A stretch of DNA of 64,000 bases from NCBI GenBank assembly GCA_046233135.1, contig JBJXHN010000004.1, positions 496,001 through 560,000 on the forward strand. The letters are read 5' to 3'. Positions within the stretch are counted from its first letter, which is position 1; every line of letters starts with the position of its first letter. The translations under genes were made by a program, and so were the position numbers. Shown here in pieces: positions 39,873 through 48,364 of the stretch. Under the pieces are notes generated by a model that ran no database searches, was not told the origin of the DNA, and saw only the letters and a program-made list of their open reading frames with translations. The DNA comes from JBJXHN01 sp046233135. Lineage in GTDB: Bacteria > Pseudomonadota > Alphaproteobacteria > Rhodospirillales > Rhodospirillaceae.

Positions 39873-40613
39873 TCAGTCTGGCCGCATTGCCAGACAATAG
39901 AATGTCTGGGTAAGCACCATGCCGGCGCTGCGGTCGCCAGTTTCCAAGGCAATGGCCAAGCGAATCATGCTGCGGATGGCACGCCATCCGATCCGGCGCA
40001 CCGCCCCCCGCCACCCCCGCCCGACCGGCATATTTTCCCGGCACACCACACCGACAAACCCGAATGCGCGCAAAAGCTGGGTCATGGATCCGGCGGTAAA
40101 AACGGTCTCGTGCGTCAAATCGCCAAAGACCACCCGCCCGCCAAAGGGGGATGCCCCGTTGGGAACGTGGACAATCAAGCGACCGCCGGGGCGCAAGACC
40201 CGAACGATCTCCTCCATCAAGGCCGCCAGATGCGCTTTCGGCACATGCTCCAGAATATCAATGGCCACCAGGCAATCGACGGACGCTTCCGGCTGCCCGG
40301 CCAGATAGGCCAAGCCGTCAGCCTGTTCTATCCCGGCAACGCCGGCGGCCTCGGCCAGGGCGATCTGCTCCCGGGCCTGCTCCACCCCCGACACGGCGGT
40401 ATATCCGAGCTTGCGGGCCTTTTCCACCAGCAGCCCGGCCCCGCATCCCAGGTCCAGGATCCGCGCGGTTCGATCCGAAGGAAAATAGGTCGACACCACA
40501 TGGGTCAAGTCGGGATCCCGCAACCGTCTCTCTTCGTCCACGGACAGCTCTGCCATGGGTCCTGCCGTGCGGTACCGGGCGTAAAGGCGATCCGTTGTGA
40601 CAGACAAAGCCAT
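39873..40613 (-). CDS. class I SAM-dependent methyltransferase
   Basis: 246-residue methyltransferase. Motif I is ARILDLGCGAGLLVEKARKL, the acidic residue of motif II is in SGVEQAREQI, and the post-I strand is VDCLVAIDILEHVPK, with a Met11/UbiG-like IVRVLRPGGRLIVHVPNG. Its place between polysaccharide export and glycosyltransferase genes suggests methylation of a sugar or lipid carrier, though substrate cannot be read from sequence. ATG 40613 is chosen because the longer frame overlaps the divergent glycosyltransferase gene. Confidence 0.85.
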   Translation of the reverse strand: MALSVTTDRLYARYRTAGPMAELSVDEERRLRDPDLTHVVSTYFPSDRTARILDLGCGAGLLVEKARKLGYTAVSGVEQAREQIALAEAAGVAGIEQADGLAYLAGQPEASVDCLVAIDILEHVPKAHLAALMEEIVRVLRPGGRLIVHVPNGASPFGGRVVFGDLTHETVFTAGSMTQLLRAFGFVGVVCRENMPVGRGWRGAVRRIGWRAIRSMIRLAIALETGDRSAGMVLTQTFYCLAMRPD

Positions 40614-40785
40614 GGCTCCAGCAACAAGAAGAGTCCCGGGCCGATGCGCCCCCCGGTGGCGGCCCCGGTGACGGATCGCTACGACCGCTTTTGCTCTTAG
40701 CACGTGGGAACACGGTCGGCTAGACTGCCTCTGGTAGCAAATCGAGCATCCTCCTTCGTTCCTTACCGCCGGATTCGCCAGCCTC

Positions 40786-42048
40786 ATGCCCTTCCTCTTC
40801 TTCCGCCGCCGCCCGCCGCCTTCGGTAGGGGACCGGCGCGTGACTGTCGCGGTCGTCACCACCCATACGGCCCCCGCCCGGGGATTCGGCGGGATTGCGG
40901 AATGCGTGGACCGCACCATCCGTCAGTGGGCGGGCAAAGGGTATTCCTTCAGCCTGTGCACCTCCGACGGGTCGACCGCCGCCCCTTTGCGCGTCGCTGA
41001 CCTGGATTTGCCGCCGTCCGTTCCGATCCACCTTTACCGGGTTTGGCCCAACCGGTTCTGGGCCCATCGCTTGGGATTCGGCCCTGCAGGGATCGCCGCC
41101 GTCTGGTCCGCGATCAACAATGCCCATCTGGTCCATATCCACGGGCTGGGCACCTGGCCCACCCTGCTGGCGCAAGCCTTCTGCCTGATCCTGAGGCGCC
41201 CGATGCTCCTGACGCCCCATGCCGGGCTGATGGACACCCTGCTTCACATCATCCGGACCGAGAAGAAGGTGAAATGGGCGCTCTACCGCCTGCTTGTTCT
41301 TCCGGCCGTTCGGCGAACAAGGGCACTGCAGGCCACCAGCGTCCTGGAAACGCGGGGGCTGGACCGGCTGGCCCCGGGCATTCCCGTAACCATCATCCCG
41401 AATGGCATGGATCTCTCGGTCTGGTCTCCCCTTCCTCCCCGCTCCCGGAGCGTTGACGGACCCGGATCGGCAGAACCGGCAACGGGGCTGGTCCTGTGCT
41501 ACCTGGGCCGGTTGTCCCGGGAAAAAGGCATTCTGCGGTTCCTCGGGATCTGGAAGGACACCTGCCACCCCGGGGACAAGCTGATCCTTTGCGGTCACAG
41601 CTATGGCGCCTATGGAGCGGCCGTGGAAGCCGCATGCCGGGAGATTGGAGACGCCGTCGCGCTGATGGGAGAGCTTGATCGCCCGGGCGTGCGCGACGTG
41701 CTGGCCCGATCCGACATGCTGGTGCTGCCTTCGGGAATTGACGAGGATGGTCGCCTGGAAAACTTCGGCAACGTGGTTGCCGAGGCTCTGGCGTCGGCCA
41801 GGCCCGTTCTGGTTGCGCGGGGCCTGCCCTGGGACGAGGTGGAAGAGGAAGGCGTAGGCCTTGTCTTCGACCACGATACGGACGAGGACATCGCCGACTC
41901 CATCCGTCGTGCCCGCGCCCTTGGTCCCGCCCGCCTGGACGCCATGGGCCGGGCCGGGCGCCGGATGGCAGAGGAGCGTTTCGACATGACCAGAATCGCC
42001 GAATCCCAGTGGCATCTGGTTCAATCCGCCCTGCCGGCACAGAGATAG
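40786..42048 (+). CDS. glycosyltransferase, GT4-like (GT-B fold)
   Basis: 420-residue sugar transferase. The N-terminal acceptor domain begins VAVVTTHTAPARGFGGIAEC and includes HLVHIHGLGTWPTLLAQ and LLTPHAGLMD. The nucleotide-sugar domain has TIIPNGMDL, LCYLGRLSREKGIL and LPSGIDEDGRLENFGNVVAE, the E-x7-E-type element of GT4 enzymes. It should add a sugar to a lipid-linked polysaccharide intermediate. It is 14 bases upstream of the second glycosyltransferase gene and on the same strand. Confidence 0.9.
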   Translation: MPFLFFRRRPPPSVGDRRVTVAVVTTHTAPARGFGGIAECVDRTIRQWAGKGYSFSLCTSDGSTAAPLRVADLDLPPSVPIHLYRVWPNRFWAHRLGFGPAGIAAVWSAINNAHLVHIHGLGTWPTLLAQAFCLILRRPMLLTPHAGLMDTLLHIIRTEKKVKWALYRLLVLPAVRRTRALQATSVLETRGLDRLAPGIPVTIIPNGMDLSVWSPLPPRSRSVDGPGSAEPATGLVLCYLGRLSREKGILRFLGIWKDTCHPGDKLILCGHSYGAYGAAVEAACREIGDAVALMGELDRPGVRDVLARSDMLVLPSGIDEDGRLENFGNVVAEALASARPVLVARGLPWDEVEEEGVGLVFDHDTDEDIADSIRRARALGPARLDAMGRAGRRMAEERFDMTRIAESQWHLVQSALPAQR

Positions 42049-42062
42049 GGACGCCCCCATCC

Positions 42063-43166
42063 ATGACAGCGCGCCTTCTCTACGTCGGCGACCTTCACCC
42101 CGACGGCACCAGTTCGCATCGAGCCGAGGCCTTTCGCCGGCTCGGGCTTGAGGTCCACGGCCTGGACACCAATCCCTATGCCTATGGCGGAGGCCGATGG
42201 GCCACATCGGCGCGGCTGCGGCTGATCGTGACCCCGGGGACCTTTCGCCTGAACCGAAACCTCCTGGCCACCGCCAAAGCGACCGATCCTCACCTCATCT
42301 GGTTCGACAAACCGACCTATATCTTCCCGTCCACCGTCCGCAGCTTGAAACGACAGGGCTACTTGCTGGTTTGCTCCATCCTGGACAATCCCTATCATCC
42401 CTTGCCGCACGTACCCGGATGGTGGCTGCTTCGCCATGCACTGCGGCACTACGACGTGAACCTGGTGCCTCGGCCGTCCAGCGTCACCGACTATACGGCC
42501 GCCGGCGTGCCCGATACCCGAATCATGCATCTCGCCTTCGATCCCTGGGTTCATTATCCCGGCAAAGGCGGATTCCTGCCCCCTCCTGCCAAACCACTGA
42601 CCTTCATCGGCTGCCCCCACGACAACCGCGCGGAATTCCTGGCGGAGGTCGCCCGCAACGGCCGCCCGGTCGCCGTCCATAGCCCGCTCGCGCACCGTTG
42701 GCTGCGGCGCGGAGACATCCCCGGGACGCTGACCATCTCGCCGGCCGTCTGGGGTGGCGACTACCGGAACGCCATTCGCCAGGCCTTCGCCTGCCTGGGC
42801 CTCGTCACCCACGGCCACCGCGAGATCCATGGCCACCGCTCGTTCGAAATCACCGGCTGCGGAGGAATGTTGCTGGCCGAGCGAACGGAAGGTCACCTGG
42901 ACGTATTCGAAGAAGACCGGGAGGCCCTTTATTTCTCGAACGTGGAAGAGGTCCTGGAGAAAGCGACGTTCCTGGAACGGCATCCGGCGGCGCGGACAGC
43001 CTTTGCCAAGGCCGGATTGCGGCGCGCCTGGACCAGCGGCTATTCCAATGATGAACGGCAGGCGGCGGCACTCGCGGCGATTGATCCCCGCCTTTACGGC
43101 GATCTTCCCGCCCGGGCCAAAGCGATTATTGCCCGGCGCCGCATCGACCTGGGCCTCGATTTCTGA
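42063..43166 (+). CDS. glycosyltransferase, CgeB/GT1_2-like
   Basis: 367-residue predicted glycosyltransferase. It opens RLLYVGDLHPDGTSSHRAEA; the middle has DPHLIWFDKPTYIFPSTVRS. The C-terminal half ends with the CgeB-type block GHREIHGHRSFEITGCGGML, then DREALYFSNVEEVLEKATFL and the trailing helix. Such proteins occur in surface polysaccharide and spore-coat maturation loci. ATG 42063 is used because it starts 14 bases after the previous gene; the longer frame overlaps it. Donor and acceptor are unknown. Confidence 0.82.
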   Translation: MTARLLYVGDLHPDGTSSHRAEAFRRLGLEVHGLDTNPYAYGGGRWATSARLRLIVTPGTFRLNRNLLATAKATDPHLIWFDKPTYIFPSTVRSLKRQGYLLVCSILDNPYHPLPHVPGWWLLRHALRHYDVNLVPRPSSVTDYTAAGVPDTRIMHLAFDPWVHYPGKGGFLPPPAKPLTFIGCPHDNRAEFLAEVARNGRPVAVHSPLAHRWLRRGDIPGTLTISPAVWGGDYRNAIRQAFACLGLVTHGHREIHGHRSFEITGCGGMLLAERTEGHLDVFEEDREALYFSNVEEVLEKATFLERHPAARTAFAKAGLRRAWTSGYSNDERQAAALAAIDPRLYGDLPARAKAIIARRRIDLGLDF

Positions 43167-43314
43167 GCGCCTTCCCGACCAACGCGACATCAGCCCACGG
43201 CTGGCTTGGGTTGTTTTTTGTCGCAAAATCGGCCAGGATGAAGGCAACATGAATTCTGCCCGGAAAACCAGTCCCGGGGCAGGGAGTGGCCATGGGCCAG
43301 GGGAGACTATAGAA

Positions 43315-44232
43315 ATGCGTTTGCGCCCTCTCGCGGTGATCCCGTCTGTTTTGATCGGCGGTCTGGCGGTTCAATCGGGCCTTGCCTTTGCTCAGGACGC
43401 AGCACCTGCACTGCCTGCGGCACTTCCGCTGGTTCAACTGGCCCAGTCCCAGGGGAATGGCGGGCTGCCCCCGGCCCTGGCCGCAGCGATCCAAACCGGC
43501 AACGGAGATCTGATCAGCCAGGCGATCAGCACGCTTTCCGGCGGTGATCCGAACGCTGCGGCAGCCCTTGCAAATCAGGTTGCCACTGCGGCATCACAGA
43601 TGGTTACCAGCAATCCCGCGGCAGCAGCGGCGGCAATGAACAGTGCCGTGCAAACCGTGGCCAATATCGGGGCCAATGCGTCACCTCAGTCCGCCGGAGC
43701 TGCGATCCAAGTGCTGGCGGCTGCTGCCAGGATCATGGTCAATCCAAGCATTCAGCAGGCCGCGCCGACGACCGTGGCGGCCATGGCGGAAAACGCTGCG
43801 GTGGCGTCTGCCAACCCGACCGTTTATCAGGCGAACCCTGCGGCAGCCATTCAGGTGATGGCCAACGCCTATGCTGCGGCGAAATCCAGTACGGTTTCGT
43901 CCGCAAGCGCCGGATCGACGCAGGCGGTCGCCAGCACCATTTCCCAGGCCAGCACCAATCAGTCCCTTAACGCGGCGAACCAAAACAACGCAGCGCAAAC
44001 CAACGCTATCCTGGCGGATCAGGTTCCGCCGCAGACGGTCGAACTCGACAATGGGGGCACCCAGGTTACTCAAAACGAACAGGGCAACGGGGTTCAGAAT
44101 AATCAAGGCCAGAATCAAGCGAACGCGCTTCCCGATACCACGCCCCCCGCGACCCCCCCTGCGTTCGAACCGGTGCTGCCCGATCTTCCGACGGTCGATC
44201 AAGGGGTCAAGTTCACCGCCAGCTCAACGTAA
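43315..44232 (+). CDS. secreted Ala/Asn/Gln-rich low-complexity protein, function unknown
   Basis: Unrecognised 305-residue protein. It has a clear Sec signal peptide (RLRPLAVIPSVLIGGLAVQS, cleavage after about AFAQ). The mature part is dominated by Ala, Asn, Gln, Ser and Thr, with irregular repeats built on ANP/AAAAAMNSAV/AAAIQVMANAYAA themes. It ends in a Pro-rich tail. Aromatic and charged residues are nearly absent. A secreted, probably extended or amyloid-like matrix or coat component is plausible (inference). ATG 43315 is preferred for the signal peptide; an in-frame ATG at 43249 would add 22 residues. A strong terminator follows at 44312. Confidence 0.75.
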   Translation: MRLRPLAVIPSVLIGGLAVQSGLAFAQDAAPALPAALPLVQLAQSQGNGGLPPALAAAIQTGNGDLISQAISTLSGGDPNAAAALANQVATAASQMVTSNPAAAAAAMNSAVQTVANIGANASPQSAGAAIQVLAAAARIMVNPSIQQAAPTTVAAMAENAAVASANPTVYQANPAAAIQVMANAYAAAKSSTVSSASAGSTQAVASTISQASTNQSLNAANQNNAAQTNAILADQVPPQTVELDNGGTQVTQNEQGNGVQNNQGQNQANALPDTTPPATPPAFEPVLPDLPTVDQGVKFTASST

Positions 44233-44311
44233 CACCGCGCCCCGTGCGCACCGCCCGGTGCGCACCAGAGGAAAGCGGGTTTCCCGATCACGGGACCGTG
44301 CTACAAATAAG

Positions 44312-44339
44312 AGGGGTGGTGCAAGCCGCCCCTTTTTTT
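44312..44339 (+). terminator. intrinsic terminator after the Ala/Asn-rich gene
   Basis: AGGGGTGG (44312-44319) pairs with CCGCCCCT (44326-44333; one G-T) around a six-base loop, followed immediately by TTTTTTTG. It ends the plus-strand glycosyltransferase transcript and precedes the phosphatase gene. Confidence 0.85.
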
Positions 44340-44385
44340 GTACCGCCTCGCGGGTCGGGTCGAGGCACAACGGCAGGCAGGAGCA

Positions 44386-45225
44386 ATGATCGGTACGGTT
44401 CTTTCCCGGTTCGGACGATTGCCCTTCGCGGGCCGCAAACCCGCATTTGACGTTGCCGAACCGCCGTATCATACGCCTGCCGGTATGATCCTTTATGCAA
44501 TTGGCGATATCCATGGGGAGCTTGGCCTTCTCGAAAGGCTTCTGGACCGCATCGATTTGGATATCTCCGCCAGAAAATCACGGGCCGGCGCTGACGCAGC
44601 GACCCTGAAAAGTATCGTGATTTTCCTGGGAGATTACGTGGACCGGGGTCCTTCCAGCCGGGAGGTCATCGACCGGCTGATGGATGGTCCCCTTCCCGGT
44701 GACAGTCAGCAAATTCTTCTGGGCAATCATGAACAGGCCATGCTCGACTTCCTTGCCGACCCGGTAGCCGGCGCACGCTGGGTCGACTACGGCGGGGTTG
44801 AAACCCTGTTGAGCTATGGCGTGCCGGCGTCTTCCGGAATGGCAGGCGTTGCACGCCTCACGGCCGCCCGGGACGGATTGGCTGCCGCCATTCCGCAGGC
44901 GCATCTCGTGTTTCTACGGTCTCTTCCGGCCCTGGCAGTGTATGGAGACTATGCCTTCGTTCACGCCGGCGTGCGCCCGGGCCGTCCTCTGGCCGCCCAG
45001 AAACTCCAGGATCTTCTTTGGATCCGCGAACCATTTCTCGGCAGCAGTCAAGCCCATGAGAAATGCATCATCCATGGTCACAGCATTTCGCAAATGGTCG
45101 ATATTCGCCCGAACCGTATAGGGGTAGACACCGGCGCCTTCGCCAGCGGCATACTTTCTGCCGTTGTCTGCCAAGACAGCGAGCTGGATATCCTGGACAC
45201 ACGACTTTCCCGTCAGATCACATAA
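44386..45225 (+). CDS. PPP-family metallophosphatase (serine/threonine protein phosphatase-like)
   Basis: 279-residue calcineurin-like phosphatase with the full PPP set: GDIHGELG, LGDYVDRGPSS, LLGNHEQAM, a FVHAGVRPG segment and IIHGHS. These supply the Asp, His and Asn ligands of the two-metal centre. Bacterial members act on phospho-Ser/Thr or phospho-Tyr proteins or on nucleotide polyphosphates. Next to a polysaccharide locus it might regulate export (inference). ATG 44386 follows AGGAG at six bases. It has its own upstream terminator boundary, so it may be expressed separately. Confidence 0.88.
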   Translation: MIGTVLSRFGRLPFAGRKPAFDVAEPPYHTPAGMILYAIGDIHGELGLLERLLDRIDLDISARKSRAGADAATLKSIVIFLGDYVDRGPSSREVIDRLMDGPLPGDSQQILLGNHEQAMLDFLADPVAGARWVDYGGVETLLSYGVPASSGMAGVARLTAARDGLAAAIPQAHLVFLRSLPALAVYGDYAFVHAGVRPGRPLAAQKLQDLLWIREPFLGSSQAHEKCIIHGHSISQMVDIRPNRIGVDTGAFASGILSAVVCQDSELDILDTRLSRQIT

Positions 45226-45259
45226 TCCGCGTTAGATCGGCATAGATTTAACGCGGATT
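45224..45259. terminator. hairpin between convergent genes
   Basis: AATCCGCGTTA (45224-45234) and TAACGCGGATT (45249-45259) are exact inverted repeats of 11 bases with a 14-base loop. They start inside the phosphatase stop codon and end 13 bases before the convergent minus-strand gene. T-rich tails are weak on both strands. Confidence 0.5.
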
Positions 45260-45271
45260 CTGCTTGACGCT

Positions 45272-45862
45272 CTACTCCCCTGCCACGGCCACAGGTCCCC
45301 GGATCCGGGCCGGGGTCTGCGGCGGCGCTTCGGGAAGAGCCGCCGGCGCTTGGTCACCCATTCCTTCGGCGCGAAGACCGGCCAGTTCAGCTTCCAGAGA
45401 GGCCAGCCGGGCTTCCAGCCGGGCAATGCGCTCCCCATCGCCGGCGGCAGTTCGCAGTCCCGGAGCAGACGCCGGCAGGACGGTCCCCTTGCCCAGCCGC
45501 CCAGCCGCCAGGGCCACCCGGTCCCGCAGCGCCTTCAGCCGGCGCAGGCGGTCGAGCACCGGTCCGGGCCGGCGGCTGGCAATCGTGTTGGCCAGCCGCT
45601 GCCAGAACGACGGCGGCAGGGCCACCACCGCCCAGCCGACGGCCGTAACGATGGCACACCAGATCACGAAAACCGCCGGGTTGGCGAAAATGGCCAACAG
45701 GACCCCCGGCGCAATGACCAGACCCCAGCCCGCGACCGGCCTGCGGCCAGGATCCCGGGGTGGCAAATGGAAGACCCGCCGCCGCTTCGGGTCGTCCAGG
45801 GCCAGTTGACCGATCGCCGAGAGGGACACGACGATGGCCAGAAAGCTCAGAACGCCCGTCAT
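45272..45862 (-). CDS. membrane protein of unknown function with C-terminal coiled coil
   Basis: Unrecognised 196-residue protein. It has an N-terminal helix (GVLSFLAIVVSLSAIGQLAL), a central hydrophobic hairpin (WGLVIAPGVLLAIFANPAVF and onward), a basic stretch, and a C-terminal heptad region (RIARLEARLASLEAELAGLR) followed by a Pro/Ala-rich tail. Its ATG overlaps the stop of the PepSY-TM gene by four bases, so it is translationally coupled and belongs to the same unit as the two upstream membrane genes. Confidence 0.75.
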   Translation of the reverse strand: MTGVLSFLAIVVSLSAIGQLALDDPKRRRVFHLPPRDPGRRPVAGWGLVIAPGVLLAIFANPAVFVIWCAIVTAVGWAVVALPPSFWQRLANTIASRRPGPVLDRLRRLKALRDRVALAAGRLGKGTVLPASAPGLRTAAGDGERIARLEARLASLEAELAGLRAEGMGDQAPAALPEAPPQTPARIRGPVAVAGE

Positions 45863-47451
45863 TCCGCCGCCTCCGGAGCCTTGGTCGCCACCGGACGCAG
45901 CCAGCGCCCGACCCAGCCGTCCCGCCGCCAGGCCAGCACCCCCGCCCCGGTCGCCAGAAGCAGCAGATCGAACAGAACAACCACCGTTCCGCCGCTATGG
46001 GACAGGGCTTCGACCCAGCTCGTCCCGCCACAGACCAGGCGCATGGCCGGCAGCGTCAGAAGCCCATAGGCCAGGACGCCGAGATTGAGCCGCCGCAGGC
46101 GCTCCATGTCCTTCATCCGCCAGGCCAGCACCAGACAGGCGATGGACGCCGCGACAAAGGCCGCCGGGGTCCAGACCATGGCCGTGCCGAAGGGGTCACT
46201 CAGGAAATAGGCGTGAGAACAGGCGATCACCGCCAGCGGCACCCCGTAGCCGGTGGCCACGACGGCGCGGCCGAATCCCCGCCACAGGGGGTCCGTCTCG
46301 CGGCGGCGCACCCACAGGCGCAAGCCCGAGAGGGTAACCACCCCCATCAGCGTCCCCAGCATACCCCAGGCCAGCTGCGAACCGAAGCCGGCGAAATCCC
46401 CGGTGTGCAGCGGCCAGATCAGCCCGACCAGCGTGCTGCCGGTGGACTCCGTATTGCCGAGCAGGGGTTTGGTCCCGAGATAGGTGCCCGTCGCCCCTTC
46501 GAAGACCATCTGGCCGAAGCTCAGACCGCCCGGCGGGGCGGGATGCCAGATCCGCACCCGGGAATCGGCGCGGCCGTAGTTGCTGATCGACACGAAGCTG
46601 GGGGCGATGCCCGCCTCTTCCGTGGCCCGGCCGATCATCCGGTCGAGGTCGGCCATCGCAACGGGGCGGGCGTCCTCGGCCACCTTCGGCTCGAACAGGG
46701 CCGCTTCCAGCCGGTCTTCGTCGCCAGCATAGGCAACCTGGGCCAGAACCGGCTGGGTCACCGTGCCGGCGAAGCTGTAGTACGAGCCGGTGAAGGCCAG
46801 GATGATGGCAAAGGGCAGACCCCAGGTCGATGCCAGCACATGACGGTCGCGCACGCTGGCCAGACGCCCGCCCGGGCGTTCGGTGGTGAAGATGTCGCGG
46901 ATCAGATGGCGATGCATCAGCAGGCCCGACAGGGCGGCGGCCATCATCAGCAGCCCCAGCACCCCGGTGGCGAGCAGCCCCCAGGGATTGGGCAGATACA
47001 GCGCGACATGCAGGTTCACCAGGAAGTGTTCCAGCGCGCTTTCCACCCAGTTTTCCGGGTCCTGCCAGACAAACCCCTCCACCCGGTCGACAACGGCGCC
47101 TGTGGCCGGGTCGAAGTGGAACATCGTGCCGTAATCCTCGGTCTCGCCGGTTTCGGGGTTGAGCACGTGGGAGTGATAGAAGGCGATCAGCTCGCCCCGG
47201 GTGTTCCGCCAGACGCCCACGTCATCCAGCATGGACTTCGGCAGCTTTTGGCCGTAGTCGCGCAGGATGGCATCGAGGGGCACATCCAGCCCTCGCGACT
47301 GGTTGACGCCGAGCGACCATCGTTCGATCTGCGGGGCGAAAACGACGATGGTCCCGGTGCAGACCACCACGTACAGCAGCAGGCCGAGGATAACCCCCGA
47401 CCAGCCGTGCACGGCCGTCAGCCGCTTCATTTGGGATTGCGTCAACGCCAT
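45859..47451 (-). CDS. PepSY-associated transmembrane protein (PiuB/FpvG-like)
   Basis: 530-residue inner-membrane protein with PepSY-TM architecture: first helix HGWSGVILGLLLYVVVCTGT, a periplasmic PepSY-containing region, helix LLATGVLGLLMMAAALSGLL with HRHLIRDIF, and helix TWGLPFAIILAFTGSYYSF. A second periplasmic region (YLGTKPLLGNTESTGSTLVG, LIWPLHTGDFAGFGSQLAWG) and at least four further C-terminal helices complete it. Relatives reduce ferric siderophores in the periplasm and are encoded with TonB-dependent receptors. The neighbouring relic of such a receptor supports that role. ATG 47451 is used, as the longer frame overlaps the upstream gene. Confidence 0.88.
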   Translation of the reverse strand: MALTQSQMKRLTAVHGWSGVILGLLLYVVVCTGTIVVFAPQIERWSLGVNQSRGLDVPLDAILRDYGQKLPKSMLDDVGVWRNTRGELIAFYHSHVLNPETGETEDYGTMFHFDPATGAVVDRVEGFVWQDPENWVESALEHFLVNLHVALYLPNPWGLLATGVLGLLMMAAALSGLLMHRHLIRDIFTTERPGGRLASVRDRHVLASTWGLPFAIILAFTGSYYSFAGTVTQPVLAQVAYAGDEDRLEAALFEPKVAEDARPVAMADLDRMIGRATEEAGIAPSFVSISNYGRADSRVRIWHPAPPGGLSFGQMVFEGATGTYLGTKPLLGNTESTGSTLVGLIWPLHTGDFAGFGSQLAWGMLGTLMGVVTLSGLRLWVRRRETDPLWRGFGRAVVATGYGVPLAVIACSHAYFLSDPFGTAMVWTPAAFVAASIACLVLAWRMKDMERLRRLNLGVLAYGLLTLPAMRLVCGGTSWVEALSHSGGTVVVLFDLLLLATGAGVLAWRRDGWVGRWLRPVATKAPEAAE

Positions 47452-47501
47452 GGCGCGCCTCCGCTGTCGTGTCTCATGTGACGTCCCATCCGTTCCCTTC
47501 C

Positions 47502-47861
47502 TCACCCGAAAGCCATGAAGGCGCCGATCATGACGCCGCTGAGCACCGACGCTCCGCTGATGACGGAAACACCCCGGGCCAGGTTGTCCTCGACGACCGT
47601 GTAGGTAAAAACCAGCGCCCAGATAAAGGGTGCCAGGATCAGCGGATAAACCAGATGGTTCACTTCCGCGTCTCCAGCCGGCAGCCACACCGGCATTGCC
47701 GCCATGATCAGCACCGCGCCGATCAGCGCCCCGGGTCCGGCGAGAAGCCACCGGACCACCACCGGATGTCCGGCCACCCAGGCCCGAAAGCGACCGGGGG
47801 AGCGCGGTTCGTTATCGCCCAGGGGCGGGTCGTTGAGCTCCGACAAAAGGGCTACTCCCAT
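47502..47861 (-). CDS. small membrane protein of a PepSY/siderophore-type locus (DUF3649-like)
   Basis: 119-residue protein with three predicted helices (about 37-56, 71-90 and 97-118). The middle one sits in VNHLVYPLILAPFIWALVF. This helix pattern and the small size fit the DUF3649-type proteins found beside PepSY-TM genes in iron-uptake operons. The assignment is by resemblance and position. It lies 50 bases upstream of the PepSY-TM gene and just downstream of the TonB-receptor relic, on the same strand. Confidence 0.7.
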   Translation of the reverse strand: MGVALLSELNDPPLGDNEPRSPGRFRAWVAGHPVVVRWLLAGPGALIGAVLIMAAMPVWLPAGDAEVNHLVYPLILAPFIWALVFTYTVVEDNLARGVSVISGASVLSGVMIGAFMAFG

Positions 47862-47868
47862 TATCCCG

Positions 47869-47934
47869 TCAGAAGAAGAAGGTGCTCGACAGCTTGAAGG
47901 ACCGTGGTTCTCCAGGCGCGAGGGCGCATCCGTC
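47869..47934 (-). pseudogene. C-terminal remnant of a TonB-dependent receptor
   Basis: The minus strand encodes about 21 residues ending GEPRSFKLSSTFFF and TGA, eight bases before the next gene. TonB-dependent receptors characteristically end with a (G)xPRxFxLSxxYxF strand and terminal Phe, needed for outer-membrane insertion. No receptor sequence is found upstream in any frame: the next 430 bases contain tandem repeats and hairpins instead. The position, directly before a PepSY-TM gene pair, is where a siderophore receptor gene would be expected. Confidence 0.6.
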
Positions 47935-47948
47935 GGACAGCCTGCCAG

Positions 47949-47987
47949 TCTTGGCCGCCCGTCTTGGCCGCCCGTCTTGCCCGCCCG
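47949..47987. repeat. 13-base tandem repeat, three copies
   Basis: TCTTGGCCGCCCG occurs twice without change (47949-47961, 47962-47974), followed by TCTTGCCCGCCCG (47975-47987). It lies at the break point upstream of the TonB-receptor relic. The rest of the gap up to 48364 shows no gene but has low-complexity T/A runs. Confidence 0.7.
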
Positions 47988-48116
47988 TGCCCCGTCATTC
48001 CCATGGGGACTGTCCTTGTCGTTGCCTCGAATGTACAGTGCAAATGCCTTTCACTCGCATATCCCCGTTCCAGGCGACGGCGAAGGGAGTCGGTTTTCGG
48101 TAAAAATGGTTTTCTT

Positions 48117-48138
48117 CCGGCAAAAGCATTTTTGCCGG
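48117..48138. other. perfect hairpin in the gene-free 48 kb gap
   Basis: CCGGCAAAA (48117-48125) and TTTTGCCGG (48130-48138) with a four-base loop. It could be a terminator for the minus-strand ligase gene (ends at 48365) only at long distance; its role is unclear. Confidence 0.4.
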
Positions 48139-48364
48139 GCACCGAACAGGCCGCGAGCCACGGTCGAAAGGGTCCTCTATCCAATAGACGAACGAGGCGG
48201 CCGTTCTTTCCGCAAAAAATGATTTTTTTTGAAGGGAGGGCTTATCGGGCGGGGCCGGGAGCGGTGCATGCGCGCCTTGCGGACCCGGCTGCGGGAGGCG
48301 TCGATCGGCCATACCGGGCAAGGTGCGGTACAGGTCCCCCCCCCCCGGCTCTGTTCCCGTGGCT

